A stretch of 64,000 nt of DNA from an uncultured Enhydrobacter sp. (GCA_946222995.1 CAMIOS010000006.1:30890-94889), one strand, 5' to 3'. Shown: positions 18,665-27,896, counted from the first letter of the stretch. Numbers and translations: made by a program. Notes: generated by a model not told the origin, from the sequence alone.

Positions 18665-19053
18665 CAGAACATCACCCATACAAATGAACCAACAACCCAA
18701 AGAGCAGCAATAATAAAGCAAATAATTGCCGCCATACGCCCACTATTTAACTCTTCTGTCATTCCCATATCAGCGAATAAATGCTTCATGCCCATCACAA
18801 AATGATAGCCAATCGCAGCGACAAAAACCCAAGCCAAAAACTTGACCAATGGATTAGCAAATACATTGGCAAACCCGTCAGCAGAAGACAGTGATGTCTG
18901 GAAAATCCACAACAGCACAGGAATTAATAAAAATAACACCACACCAGACACACGGTGGGTAATTGATACCATAGCGACAGGATTTTTTGAATTAACCTCA
19001 ATCACATGGCTTAAAGGAAGAACGATCGGTCGGTTGCTTTTCACAGCGGACAT
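18664..19053 (-). CDS. sdhC: Succinate dehydrogenase cytochrome b556 subunit
   Basis: First gene of the sdh-suc cluster. The 129-residue membrane protein shows the family motif SITHRVSGVVLF, where Ser and Arg take part in the quinone site, and then three membrane helices. The His in GYHFVMGMKHLFADMG is the expected haem b ligand. It shares the sequence TGATG with sdhD, so the two anchors are translationally coupled. A sensible AAAGGA Shine-Dalgarno sequence lies just before the ATG. It is transcribed away from gltA. Confidence 0.95.
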   Translation of the reverse strand: MSAVKSNRPIVLPLSHVIEVNSKNPVAMVSITHRVSGVVLFLLIPVLLWIFQTSLSSADGFANVFANPLVKFLAWVFVAAIGYHFVMGMKHLFADMGMTEELNSGRMAAIICFIIAALWVVGSFVWVMF

Positions 19054-19730
19054 CCTTTATTCGTGGTTAGAACTTACCTGTCACACCATCAATTGTCGCC
19101 AGAGTATAACCAAGTGATAATATATGCTTTTAATGGAACATGCAGGTAAATCGAAGAGAAGGAATAGCTAGCGTACTTTATTTTTCGAAGTCTATATTTA
19201 GCAAAGTTTATTAAGCCTTTATCTTTAGCCCAGTTTTTATCAAGGTTTTGCTCGTTAAGCTAAAAAATTAAAATCGACAAAAAGCCATCAATGACTTACT
19301 TCTCTGATTAGATTGATCATAGTTTCAAAAACGTAAGTAATTGATAGCAAACAGCGCTAAAATAAAGCTAGCCACCAGTAAATTTTGTTAATTATAAAAG
19401 TCTTTGCTTACAAATACAAACGAAAAAGCCAAAAAGTTGCAATTATTCAATTTTTCTCAACAAATATCCTACTTATTACCATTCTGTTTCAAATTTATTT
19501 CCATTTATTCATTAAAAACTGCTAAGATAGCAAGGATATTTATCTTAATAGCTCAAGCCATGACTTGGTATATATGCGTTATCTTAAATTTCTCTTTTTC
19601 ACCTCCACCCTCTAACTGATTGTATCAGTATATTATATTGGGCATTTAGACGGTGAACAAACCTTGTGTGATGGTAACAATAAACACAATAGCGATAAAC
19701 AACGAGAAGTCAACAAACAGCGAGGATATG
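19054..19730. promoter_or_regulatory. Divergent control region between sdhC and gltA
   Basis: About 680 bp without a convincing gene separate the two divergent TCA operons. On the minus strand, TATACT stands about 55 bp before the sdhC start and could be a minus 10 box. On the plus side, a TATATTATATT stretch near 19629-19639 could serve gltA, and the perfect inverted repeat ACTGAT-TGT-ATCAGT (19615-19629) lies directly before it, where an operator would sit. A 71-codon open frame in the middle (19404-19619) has no coding character that I can see. Confidence 0.5.
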
Positions 19731-21020
19731 ATGACAGATACAACAACCAATAGTGCAACTTTACATGTTAATGGTAAAGACTATCCACTTCCTATCATTG
19801 AGGGCACGTTAGGTGATCCAGTACTAGATATTAAAGCCGTACCAGAAGCCGGTTTTTGGACATTTGATCCAGGTTTTATGGCGACTGCTTCAACTGAGTC
19901 GAAAATTACCTTTATTGATGGCGACAAAGGGATTTTATTACACCGTGGTTATCCGATTGACCAACTGGCTGAAAAGGCTGAATACCTTGAAGTGGCGTAT
20001 GCGTTGATTCATGGTGACTTGCCAACCGCAGAACAAAAAGCAGATTTTTATGAAAAAGTGCGTAGACATTCAATGGTAAATGACCAACTGCGTCGTTTCT
20101 TTGAAGGCTTTCGCCGTGATGCTCACCCAATGGCGATTATGGTTGGGGTAATGGGTGCATTATCAGCGTTTTATCATAATAACTTGGATGTCAGCAAACA
20201 AGACCACCGTGAATTTACAGCGATCCGTTTGATTGCAAAAGTGCCTACGTTGGCAGCAATGTCATATAAATATAACCAAGGTCAACCGTTTATGTATCCA
20301 CGTAATGACTTGACCTATGCCGAAAACTTCTTGTATATGATGTTTGCAACCCCAGCCGATGTCAATTATAAAGTCAACCCAATTCATGCCAGAGCAATGG
20401 ATAAAATCTTTACCCTGCACGCTGACCATGAACAAAATGCGTCAACCTCAACTGTACGTTTGGCAGGTTCAACTGGGGCAAACCCTTATGCTTGTATCGC
20501 CGCAGGTATCGCAGCTCTGTGGGGACCTGCGCATGGTGGTGCCAATGAAGCGGTATTAAAAATGTTGGACGAAATCGGCAGCGTAGATAATGTCGATGAC
20601 TTTATCGAAAAAGTGAAACGTAAAGAAGTTAAACTGATGGGCTTTGGTCACCGCGTGTATAAAAACTTTGACCCACGTGCCAAAGTGATGAAACAAACCT
20701 GTGATGAAGTATTGGGCGAATTGGGTATCAAGGACCCACAACTTGAACTTGCTATGAAGCTTGAGCAAATTGCCTTGAACGACCCATACTTTAAAGAGCG
20801 TAACCTCTATCCTAACGTTGATTTTTATTCAGGTATCATTCTAAAAGCGATTGGTATCCCAACTTCAATGTTTACCGTGATTTTTGCCTTGGCTCGTACT
20901 TCAGGCTGGATTAGCCATTGGTTAGAAATGCACTCAGCGCCTTACAAAATCGGTCGTCCACGTCAGCTATATACTGGCGAAAAACAACGCGATTTTGTAA
21001 AAGTTGAAGACCGTCAATAA
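19731..21020 (+). CDS. gltA: Citrate synthase (type II)
   Basis: Condenses acetyl-CoA and oxaloacetate at the entry of the TCA cycle. I chose the ATG at 19731, the second of two adjacent ATGs, because GAGGA lies at a normal distance upstream and the product (429 residues) matches the hexameric type II enzymes; the open frame reaches 26 codons further. Catalytic residues can be seen in HADHEQNAST, in PAHGGANEAVLKM and in MGFGHRVYKNFDPRA, with the Asp in the YPNVDFYSG region. It is divergent from sdhC and ends in a clear terminator. Confidence 0.97.
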   Translation: MTDTTTNSATLHVNGKDYPLPIIEGTLGDPVLDIKAVPEAGFWTFDPGFMATASTESKITFIDGDKGILLHRGYPIDQLAEKAEYLEVAYALIHGDLPTAEQKADFYEKVRRHSMVNDQLRRFFEGFRRDAHPMAIMVGVMGALSAFYHNNLDVSKQDHREFTAIRLIAKVPTLAAMSYKYNQGQPFMYPRNDLTYAENFLYMMFATPADVNYKVNPIHARAMDKIFTLHADHEQNASTSTVRLAGSTGANPYACIAAGIAALWGPAHGGANEAVLKMLDEIGSVDNVDDFIEKVKRKEVKLMGFGHRVYKNFDPRAKVMKQTCDEVLGELGIKDPQLELAMKLEQIALNDPYFKERNLYPNVDFYSGIILKAIGIPTSMFTVIFALARTSGWISHWLEMHSAPYKIGRPRQLYTGEKQRDFVKVEDRQ

Positions 21021-21031
21021 TTCACAGAGAT

Positions 21032-21066
21032 AAAAAAACGGATTGGTTTACCAGTCCGTTTTTTTA
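21032..21066 (+). terminator. Rho-independent terminator after gltA
   Basis: The stem ACGGATTGG / CCAGTCCGT (one G-U pair, 4-base loop) is followed by seven T and lies 17 bp past the gltA stop. An A run before the stem means that it could also act on the opposite strand. Confidence 0.88.
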
Positions 21067-21117
21067 TGTTTAGAAACCATAAATCCCATTCGACAAATCA
21101 GCAGTATTATATGACGT

Positions 21118-21150
21118 GTAAAAACCAGCGACATAGCACTGGTTTTTAAA
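21118..21150 (-). terminator. Terminator after icd
   Basis: Stem AAAAACCAG / CTGGTTTTT with a 10-base loop, 24 bp past the icd stop. It is symmetric, with A and T runs on both sides, so it can act in both directions between the convergent gltA and icd. Confidence 0.8.
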
Positions 21151-21171
21151 ACAATCAATTTGCTAAGAGAA

Positions 21172-23421
21172 TTATGCCGTTAGTTGTGCTAAGGCCTGAT
21201 TGAAGGTTTGACTAGGACGCATAACCGTGCTGAGTTTATCTTGATCCGGCTTATAATAACCACCGATATCAACCGCTTGTCCTTGTATCTCCTTTAATTC
21301 TTCAACGATCTTTTGTTCATTGTCGTCTAAAGCTTTGGCAAGTGGGGCAAATTTGGCTTTAAGTTCGCTGTCTTCGTCTTGATTTGCCAATTCTTCTGCC
21401 CAGTATTTAGCTAGATAATAATGGCTACCACGGTTATCAAGTTCACCGGTGCGACGAGAGGGTGATTTATCATTATCGAGCAGTTTGCCTGTCGCTAAAT
21501 CCAGCGTTTTGGCAAGCAATTTGGCGCGTGGGTTGTTTTCTTTGAGCCCTAAGTCTTCAAGTGATACCGCCAACGCCAGCATCTCGCCCAATGAATCCCA
21601 ACGCAAGTGGTTTTCTTCAACCAGTTGCTCAACGTGTTTGGGTGCCGAACCGCCCGCGCCAGTTTCGTACATACCGCCGCCCGCCATCAATGGCACAATT
21701 GAGAGCATTTTGGCAGAGGTGCCCAATTCAAGGATTGGGAACAAGTCTGTCAAATAGTCACGTAGGATATTACCCGTGACCGAGATGGTATCTAAACCAC
21801 GAGCCACACGCTCAAGGGTATAACGCATCGCACGCACTTGTGACATGATTTGGATATCCAGCCCTGTGGTATCGCCCACAAGTGAACTATCTTTAAGGTA
21901 GGTTTTAACTTTTTTAATCAGTTCGTTTTCGTGTGGACGGTATGGGTCAAGCCAAAATATCGCAGGCATACCCGAATTACGTGCACGCGTAACTGCCAAT
22001 TTTACCCAGTCACGGATGGGGGCGTCTTTGACTTGACACATCCGCCAAATATCGCCTTCTTCGACCTCTTGGCTCATCAATACTTCGCCTGTCTCAATAT
22101 CGGTGATATTGGCAGTACCTGCTTCTGGGATTTCAAAGGTTTTGTCATGTGAACCGTACTCTTCAGCTTTTTGTGCCATCAAGCCGACATTAGGCACGGT
22201 ACCCATGGTGGCTGGGTTGAAGTTACCATGCCATTTGCAAAAATTAATGATTTCTTGATAAATACGAGCAAAAGTAGACTCTGGCATCACCGCTTTACAG
22301 TCGTAAGGTTTGCCATCTGCTCCCCACATTTTGCCGCCATTGCGGATCATTGCAGGCATTGAGGCATCCACAATCACATCATTGGGTGAATAAAAATTAT
22401 CAATGCCTTTCGCCGAATCGACCATTGCCAAGGCTGGGCGATGTTCTTGACAAGCGTGCAAGTCACGGATAATTTCTTCACGTTGGGTCGTTGGCAGGGT
22501 TTCGATTTTTTCGTATAGTCCTGCCATACCGTTGTTAACGTTAATCCCTAACTCATCAAATAGCTTGCCCCATTTTTCAAAGGCTTCTTTGTAATAAACC
22601 CGTACGCAGTGGCCAAATACAATCGGGTGCGATACTTTCATCATGGTCGCTTTGACATGCAGCGAGAATAAAATACCCGCTTCTTTACAGTCATCGAGTT
22701 GTTTTTCATAAAACTCAATCAACGCTTTTTTGCTCATAAACATTGAGTCAATCACTTCGGCATCTTGTAGCGCCACTTCAGGTTTTAACACGATGGTTTT
22801 ACCCGATTTGGTAAGCAATTCCATTTTAACTGTACGGGCTTTATCCAACGTCATGGATTTTTCGCCATGATAGAAGTCGCCTTCTTCCATGTGTGAAGCG
22901 TGGGTTTTTGACCATTGTTTCCACTCACCCATTGAATGCGGATGTTTTTTAGCATAGTTTTTCACTGCTAAAGGGGCACGGCGGTCAGAGTTGCCCTCAC
23001 GCAGTACAGGGTTAACCGCAGAGCCCAAGCATTTACCGTAACGCGCTTTGATAATTTTTTCTTCTTCGGTTTCTGGATTGTCTGGATAATCAGGCACGTT
23101 GTAGCCTTTGCTTTGTAGCTCTTCAATACATTCTTTTAATTGGGCAACTGAGGCACTGATATTGGGAAGTTTGATGATATTGGTGTCAGGGTCTTGGGTA
23201 AGTTTGCCAAGTTCAGCAAGGGTATCTGATACTTTTTGATCATTGGTAAGATAATCACTAAATTCGGCCAACACACGATGGGCAACTGAAATATCAGTTT
23301 TTTCGATTTCGATGCCGGCAGGTTTGGTAAAGGTTTCAATAATTGGCAATAATGAGTAAGTTGCCAATAATGGCGCTTCATCAGTTAAGGTATAAATGAT
23401 TTTTGACTTTCCATCCGTCAT
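21172..23421 (-). CDS. icd: Isocitrate dehydrogenase (NADP), monomeric type
   Basis: Oxidatively decarboxylates isocitrate to 2-oxoglutarate. The 749-residue length and sequence, with KIIYTLTDEAPLLATYSLLPI at the start, are those of the monomeric IDH-II family and not the 45-kDa dimeric enzyme of E. coli. Typical internal stretches are LREGNSDRRAP and SLHVKATMMKVSHPIVFGHCV, which hold substrate- and metal-binding residues. It converges on gltA. Monomeric IDH is known from Acinetobacter, Psychrobacter and other Moraxellaceae, so it supports the taxonomic inference. Confidence 0.97.
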   Translation of the reverse strand: MTDGKSKIIYTLTDEAPLLATYSLLPIIETFTKPAGIEIEKTDISVAHRVLAEFSDYLTNDQKVSDTLAELGKLTQDPDTNIIKLPNISASVAQLKECIEELQSKGYNVPDYPDNPETEEEKIIKARYGKCLGSAVNPVLREGNSDRRAPLAVKNYAKKHPHSMGEWKQWSKTHASHMEEGDFYHGEKSMTLDKARTVKMELLTKSGKTIVLKPEVALQDAEVIDSMFMSKKALIEFYEKQLDDCKEAGILFSLHVKATMMKVSHPIVFGHCVRVYYKEAFEKWGKLFDELGINVNNGMAGLYEKIETLPTTQREEIIRDLHACQEHRPALAMVDSAKGIDNFYSPNDVIVDASMPAMIRNGGKMWGADGKPYDCKAVMPESTFARIYQEIINFCKWHGNFNPATMGTVPNVGLMAQKAEEYGSHDKTFEIPEAGTANITDIETGEVLMSQEVEEGDIWRMCQVKDAPIRDWVKLAVTRARNSGMPAIFWLDPYRPHENELIKKVKTYLKDSSLVGDTTGLDIQIMSQVRAMRYTLERVARGLDTISVTGNILRDYLTDLFPILELGTSAKMLSIVPLMAGGGMYETGAGGSAPKHVEQLVEENHLRWDSLGEMLALAVSLEDLGLKENNPRAKLLAKTLDLATGKLLDNDKSPSRRTGELDNRGSHYYLAKYWAEELANQDEDSELKAKFAPLAKALDDNEQKIVEELKEIQGQAVDIGGYYKPDQDKLSTVMRPSQTFNQALAQLTA

Positions 23422-23794
23422 GGAGAACCCCTTATTTTTGCGTTTTAGTTAAGAAATATAGTTAGTTAAGTGCCGAGTTCATACGGCGTGAAATAGCGAT
23501 AAAATTTAATATAACGCGTTCGGCTAAAAAATAATGGGTAAAGTATTGACGATCCACGATTTTACGTCAATCACATGGCGTGATAAAAACTATTTTTATA
23601 ATAAATGACTGGTCAGAACCATGTAAAAATGGCGTAATGATCTGTCTAAAAACCTAGTCAACGATCTTTAAGCAGTTATCTCTATCTTTTATTCGCCATG
23701 TTTAAAAATGTAATTTTATGGCTAAAAACCTTTTCATTTTATAACTTTTTTTATAACCTTTTGTCTAATTTTATGGATGTATTAAGGTATAGTT
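23422..23794. other. Divergent gap between icd and the lytic transglycosylase gene
   Basis: 373 bp with no gene. It holds the candidate icd promoter and an inverted repeat ATTGACG-N13-CGTCAAT (23545-23571). Nothing else in it could be identified. Confidence 0.5.
23542..23570 (-). promoter_or_regulatory. Candidate sigma-70 promoter of icd
   Basis: On the minus strand a TTGACG minus 35 box is followed, after exactly 17 bases, by AATACT as minus 10, about 120 bp before the icd ATG. The boxes lie inside the inverted repeat ATTGACG-N13-CGTCAAT, so a dimeric regulator could overlap the promoter. Judged from sequence match only. Confidence 0.4.
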
Positions 23795-25153
23795 ATGCGT
23801 TTATTAGCAATCACAGGGATAATCGGTTCACTTGCGCTGGCACGCCAAGCATTTGCGGCCCCTACCCCGCCCGAACTTAGCAACAGCCAGTTCCAACAAT
23901 GTTTATCTGGTCTCAAAAATTCAAGTAATTTTAGCGGTGTGGGCTCAACGCTTGAGCAATATCGCCCCAGTGAGCCAGACCCCAGTGTGATTGTATCGCT
24001 CAATTACCAACCTGAATTTCAAAAAGAGCCTTGGGACTATCTATCCAGCCTTGTCGATGAAGAGCGGGTGCAAGATGGTATTGCTGCTAAACGGCAATAC
24101 CAAGATGTGCTGAATCGTATTGAACAACGCTATGGCGTCAAAGGCACGGATGTGCTTGGGGTGTGGGGCGTGGAGTCCAATTTTGGCAAACAACTGGGCA
24201 AAAAAGACTTGGTGCAGTCGCTTGCCACTTTGTCTTGTTTTGATCGTCGCCAAAGTTATTTTCGCAGCGAATATGCCAATGCGTTAAAAATCATCCAAAA
24301 CGGGGATGTCCGTCGTGACGATATGACAGGTTCCTGGGCAGGGGCCTTTGGGCAAACGCAATTTATGCCCAGCACCTTTTTGCGCTTAGCACAAGATTTT
24401 GATGGCGATGGGCGTAAGGATTTGGTAAATAGCCAAGCTGATGCGTTGGCATCGACTGCTAATTTTTTGGCAAAAGCTGGCTATCACACAGGCGAGCCAT
24501 GGGGCTTTGAAGTTAAAGTACCTAATGGCTACTGGGCGGCCAACAACCGCCGTGACAAAAAGCCAATAAGCTACTGGCGAGATAAGGGGTTTACCCTAGC
24601 CAATGGTCAGCCGTTACCCTCGAATTTAGACAGTGCAGGGCTATTATTGCCAGCCGGTCAAAATGGCCCTGCCTTTTTGGTGGGCAAAAACTTTGAGGCA
24701 TTTTATAGTTATAACGCTTCAGAAAATTATGCCTTGGCCATTGCGCATTTATCGGATTTAATTAGCCAAAATAATACCAACGTCAATTTTGCCACCCCTT
24801 GGCCTACCGATGATCCTGGTATTAGTCGCCGCCAAACCCGTGAAATTCAGCAAGCCTTAATCAATTTAGGCTATGACATTGGCAACGCCGATGGCATGAT
24901 CGGTGATAAATCTCGTTTAGCGATTCAAGATGTTCAGCGTAAACAAGGGGTGAATCCCGATGGTCGAGCAGGCTTGAAACTGTATCATCTATTGGTCGCC
25001 AATAGTGGGAGGGCAGCGGCAAGCTCGCCAAGCTTTCGTGGACAGACTACAGACGCATCGCCTAACCCAATTAGTTCAGTTAGCCGCCCTAATGGGGGTA
25101 TTGTTATTCGCCGTGTGGATACGGGTAATGGGACGGACATGGTATCGCCGTAA
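23795..25153 (+). CDS. Lytic murein transglycosylase (MltB family, GH103) with peptidoglycan-binding domain
   Basis: A 452-residue exported cell-wall enzyme that cleaves the glycan strand with formation of 1,6-anhydromuramic acid. The N-terminus is a signal peptide ending near AFA-AP (residues 20-22). The transglycosylase domain follows, with catalytic glutamate E127 in LGVWGVESNFG and the SWAGAFGQTQFMPSTF substrate-groove motif. Residues of about 350-410 form a PG_binding_1 domain (QTREIQQALINLGYDIG...ADGMIGDKSR). The Ser/Pro-rich tail looks disordered. The anhydromuropeptides it makes would be recycled partly through AnmK, which is also encoded in this window. Confidence 0.93.
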   Translation: MRLLAITGIIGSLALARQAFAAPTPPELSNSQFQQCLSGLKNSSNFSGVGSTLEQYRPSEPDPSVIVSLNYQPEFQKEPWDYLSSLVDEERVQDGIAAKRQYQDVLNRIEQRYGVKGTDVLGVWGVESNFGKQLGKKDLVQSLATLSCFDRRQSYFRSEYANALKIIQNGDVRRDDMTGSWAGAFGQTQFMPSTFLRLAQDFDGDGRKDLVNSQADALASTANFLAKAGYHTGEPWGFEVKVPNGYWAANNRRDKKPISYWRDKGFTLANGQPLPSNLDSAGLLLPAGQNGPAFLVGKNFEAFYSYNASENYALAIAHLSDLISQNNTNVNFATPWPTDDPGISRRQTREIQQALINLGYDIGNADGMIGDKSRLAIQDVQRKQGVNPDGRAGLKLYHLLVANSGRAAASSPSFRGQTTDASPNPISSVSRPNGGIVIRRVDTGNGTDMVSP

Positions 25154-25200
25154 CCGCACAACAAATAACGATACAGCCTAACGATATAGCGGCTTAAATA

Positions 25201-25234
25201 AAAATCCCCTCAATTACTATTAAGGGGATTTTTA
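25201..25234. terminator. Bidirectional terminator
   Basis: Perfect stem AAAAATCCCCT / AGGGGATTTTT with A and T runs on both sides, between the convergent transglycosylase gene and the small acidic protein gene. It can serve both. Confidence 0.85.
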
Positions 25235-25252
25235 TATCGCACGTGATAACAG

Positions 25253-25519
25253 TTAGACAATCGGCGGTGGGGTGGGTTCTTCACCATTATCCATTTGGAT
25301 CGGTTTGACCTCGCCCACATCATTACTGCCCCAGTTTTCATCCACGCCATCTTCGATATCCCATTGATCAAATTTTTCTCTGGGGTTGATACCACGGCGT
25401 TTCATATCTTCCACCTGCTCTTCTAGGGTACGAAATTGTTGGGCTTCGTGCATGGTGTCTTCAAGTTCATTAATATGGTCAGTTAAGAGTTGGGTTTGGG
25501 GATTATTGGTGTTAGGCAT
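25253..25519 (-). CDS. Small acidic protein, unknown function
   Basis: An 88-residue protein that I do not recognise. It begins with a polar stretch, then a helix with heptad-like spacing (residues of about 12-40, LTDHINELEDTMHEAQQFR...). A strongly acidic C-terminal half follows (QWDIEDGVDENWGSNDVGE), ending in a Pro-rich tail. It has no signal peptide, no membrane helix and no Cys. It lies 77 bp downstream of the DUF4062 gene on the same strand and ends in a shared terminator, so co-transcription is likely. The acidity would fit a partner or inhibitor of another protein, but that is speculation. Confidence 0.7.
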   Translation of the reverse strand: MPNTNNPQTQLLTDHINELEDTMHEAQQFRTLEEQVEDMKRRGINPREKFDQWDIEDGVDENWGSNDVGEVKPIQMDNGEEPTPPPIV

Positions 25520-25596
25520 ATAGCGTTCCTTTTGGTTGTTTTAGGTTGGTTGTTTTAGGTAAAGTAAGTAGCTAACTTGCTAGATGAATGGCTGGT

Positions 25597-26640
25597 TTAT
25601 ACGGTTGGATGAATTTTCCAAAGCTCTCTACCAGCGCGTGAACTGCTGTCTTTGATCAGCCACTGGTTGTTAATCGATTGTTTTTTTATCCACTGAAAGT
25701 CAACCGTTGCCATTTGACAGCGCGACACCGCATGGACATTGGGTAGAATTTTACTGGCTTCTTTTAAGGCAGCATCTTTTACTGAATCATTTAAGCATTT
25801 AACCATCATGTCCTTGCTAAAAGGTTGGGGTAACTGCTTTAATAAAACTACAATCTCAGCCCAGCAAAAGGTATGCACGGCTAAAATATCCTGCAAGTTA
25901 CCATCCTGATACGCATGGGCTGAATAGTTGACAACCACGGTGTCATCCAAGGACAATTTATCGAACCCAATGGCTGTGATAGCATCTGTCTCAGTGGTCA
26001 CGCTGGCAGTCGATAACGTATCAGGATTTGGACTAACGAGATTTGGACTAACGAGATTTGGACTAACGAGATTTGGACTAAATAGTAACGTGGTATTGCC
26101 ATAATCACTGTTTGAGCCAACCGGTTTGGGCTGGATAATATTGTCAATGCTAGTGATGGATGGCGTAGCCGCCCGTTGCCAGCCTGCAACAGGTTCTTGT
26201 TGGCTCAAGGCTTTTAATGCAGTCAATAACGAGTCCATCGCATCTTGGGTCAAATCAAAGGCAATGGCATTATCTCCCAAGTCTTTTTGAATCAAGCTGG
26301 CTAAATCAAGGCGTTGTCGAGAAAAATGCCCAGTACCATGCCGATTTTTGATTAAGGCTATCATGGGTTTACGTTTGGTGACCGCATAAATATAACTTAA
26401 ATGTAAGAAACTCACCCCAGATGGGCTAAGATGACCGTAGCCATTGCCAAGGATGAACAGCAAATAGTCACAGCGGTCAATTTGTTGACGGCTATATGCC
26501 ATAAAATCACTTGGATGCGCGATTAAATCCCATGTTAAAAAATAATTATCTGACAATGCTGTCTGTAAAGTATTTTCAAATTCGGGATGTTCATTTCTCA
26601 CCAAGCAAACATGAATGTGGTGACGCTGTCTTGTAGGCAC
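25597..26640 (-). CDS. DUF4062 domain-containing protein with internal SPNLV repeats
   Basis: A 347-residue cytoplasmic protein. Residues of about 7-130 match the DUF4062 / TIR-like Rossmann pattern: HVCLVRNEHPEFENTL, then CDYLLFILGNGYGHLSPSGVSFLHLSY, then KRKPMIALIKN. The middle (about 185-205) contains a short tandem repeat, SPNLV repeated three times and then SPNPD, encoded by a 15-bp DNA repeat. The C-terminal 100 residues are unassigned. In other bacteria DUF4062 domains occur in signalling or conflict proteins with fused effectors; nothing here proves such a role. A small acidic protein is encoded just downstream. Confidence 0.75.
   Translation of the reverse strand: MPTRQRHHIHVCLVRNEHPEFENTLQTALSDNYFLTWDLIAHPSDFMAYSRQQIDRCDYLLFILGNGYGHLSPSGVSFLHLSYIYAVTKRKPMIALIKNRHGTGHFSRQRLDLASLIQKDLGDNAIAFDLTQDAMDSLLTALKALSQQEPVAGWQRAATPSITSIDNIIQPKPVGSNSDYGNTTLLFSPNLVSPNLVSPNLVSPNPDTLSTASVTTETDAITAIGFDKLSLDDTVVVNYSAHAYQDGNLQDILAVHTFCWAEIVVLLKQLPQPFSKDMMVKCLNDSVKDAALKEASKILPNVHAVSRCQMATVDFQWIKKQSINNQWLIKDSSSRAGRELWKIHPTV
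26026..26083. repeat. 15-bp tandem repeat within the DUF4062 gene
   Basis: Three exact copies of a 15-bp unit (ATTTGGACTAACGAG on the plus strand) and a 13-bp partial fourth copy. The unit is a multiple of three, so gain or loss of copies would change the protein length by five residues without a frameshift. Confidence 0.95.
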
Positions 26641-26872
26641 ACAATCCTCTCAGTAAAATTTTTTAGCGAATAGTTATCCTAACTAATCGCTTATTGCTTG
26701 CTTAATTGATCGGCTTTTACTTCTTGCTATCGCTGACTGTTAAAGTTATCGCTTTAGTAAGCTATTTTATAATGTAGGCGATGAATGTAAATGCGGCTTA
26801 CTTACGTTTAAAGCTATTTTTTGTTGTAAAATCCCTCTGTTATGTTGCCATAACGGGGCATTTTAACGTATT

Positions 26873-27766
26873 TTAAAGCGTGACGGCATAAAAATGGGTG
26901 GTCATATCGGGCAAAAATTGCGTTAATAACCGGCTTGCCACTTGTTGGGTCATGGGCAAATTGGCGGTGGTAAAAAACTGCAGCTGTCCATAAGCTGTGT
27001 GAGTATTTGCACAATGGTGCTGATGCAGTAGTGAGGCAACCCGTCTGGCAATGGCTTGTCCTGAGTCAATCAAGTTTAACTGCTGGGGCGCTGCAATAAG
27101 TTGGTCAATTTTTTCTTTCAGATAGGCTTTAAAAAAAGGGTAATGCGTACAGCCCAATACCAAGTAATCAATCTGATTATCTATAAGCGCTTTTAGTAAC
27201 GTATCTAGCTCATTGACCGCCACATGCTGCGTTGGCATACCAGCCTCTACCCATGGCACAAGGCTTGCCAAGCTATACTTATGTACATTTACCCCTTTGG
27301 GTACAGCGATTTGCTCAATAACGGTGTTGAGTAATTCACCATGCAACGTGGCAGGGGTTGCTAACACCGCCACTTGTTGGGTTTGGCTATTTATGACCGC
27401 AGGTTTTAACGCAGGCACAAGCCCCACGACTAATAACTCAGGGTGTCGCTGCCGAACGGCTTGTAACCCATGCGCTGAAGCAGTGTTGCACGCAATTACC
27501 ACCAATTTACAGCCTTGCGTTACCAACCAATCAACGGCTTGTAGGGTTAAAGTTTGGATATCATCAGGATGCCTTGAGCCATAGGGCACATGCAACGTAT
27601 CTGCTAGGTAAATAAAACTTTCGTGTGGTAGCTCATTCACCAAATGCGTTAATACTGATAATCCCCCCACCCCTGAATCAAACACGCCGATGGGGGCATA
27701 AGCATTTTGAGTCAATAAAAAAGTGGGCTGTGAAGCCAAAATGGGGGTTAAAGCTGCTGTCGTCAC
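26873..27766 (-). CDS. murI: Glutamate racemase
   Basis: Makes D-glutamate for peptidoglycan. The 297-residue protein has the N-terminal FDSGVGGLSVL (with D30) and both catalytic cysteines, C93 in IACNTAS and C206 in LGCTHYP. It is slightly longer than typical because of about 22 extra N-terminal residues before YAPIGVFDSG. No better internal start is visible, since the next Met lies far downstream. An imperfect stem at about 26833-26861 past the stop may terminate it. It is cytoplasmic and has no obvious operon partner. Confidence 0.95.
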   Translation of the reverse strand: MTTAALTPILASQPTFLLTQNAYAPIGVFDSGVGGLSVLTHLVNELPHESFIYLADTLHVPYGSRHPDDIQTLTLQAVDWLVTQGCKLVVIACNTASAHGLQAVRQRHPELLVVGLVPALKPAVINSQTQQVAVLATPATLHGELLNTVIEQIAVPKGVNVHKYSLASLVPWVEAGMPTQHVAVNELDTLLKALIDNQIDYLVLGCTHYPFFKAYLKEKIDQLIAAPQQLNLIDSGQAIARRVASLLHQHHCANTHTAYGQLQFFTTANLPMTQQVASRLLTQFLPDMTTHFYAVTL

Positions 27767-27896
27767 ATTAAACCTTGGATGATTGTTACCATTTCTATGC
27801 TTGTTATATCAAGCGTATAGTATACCAAAATCTAAGTTACTACGACTCATACCTTTTGTATGGGTCAAAAATCAACCTGTTTCATTTAATTGGGCA

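Noticed and set aside
19404..19619. 71-codon plus-strand frame between sdhC and gltA
   Set aside because: No ribosome-binding site, AT-driven composition and a position in the divergent control region; it looks like chance.
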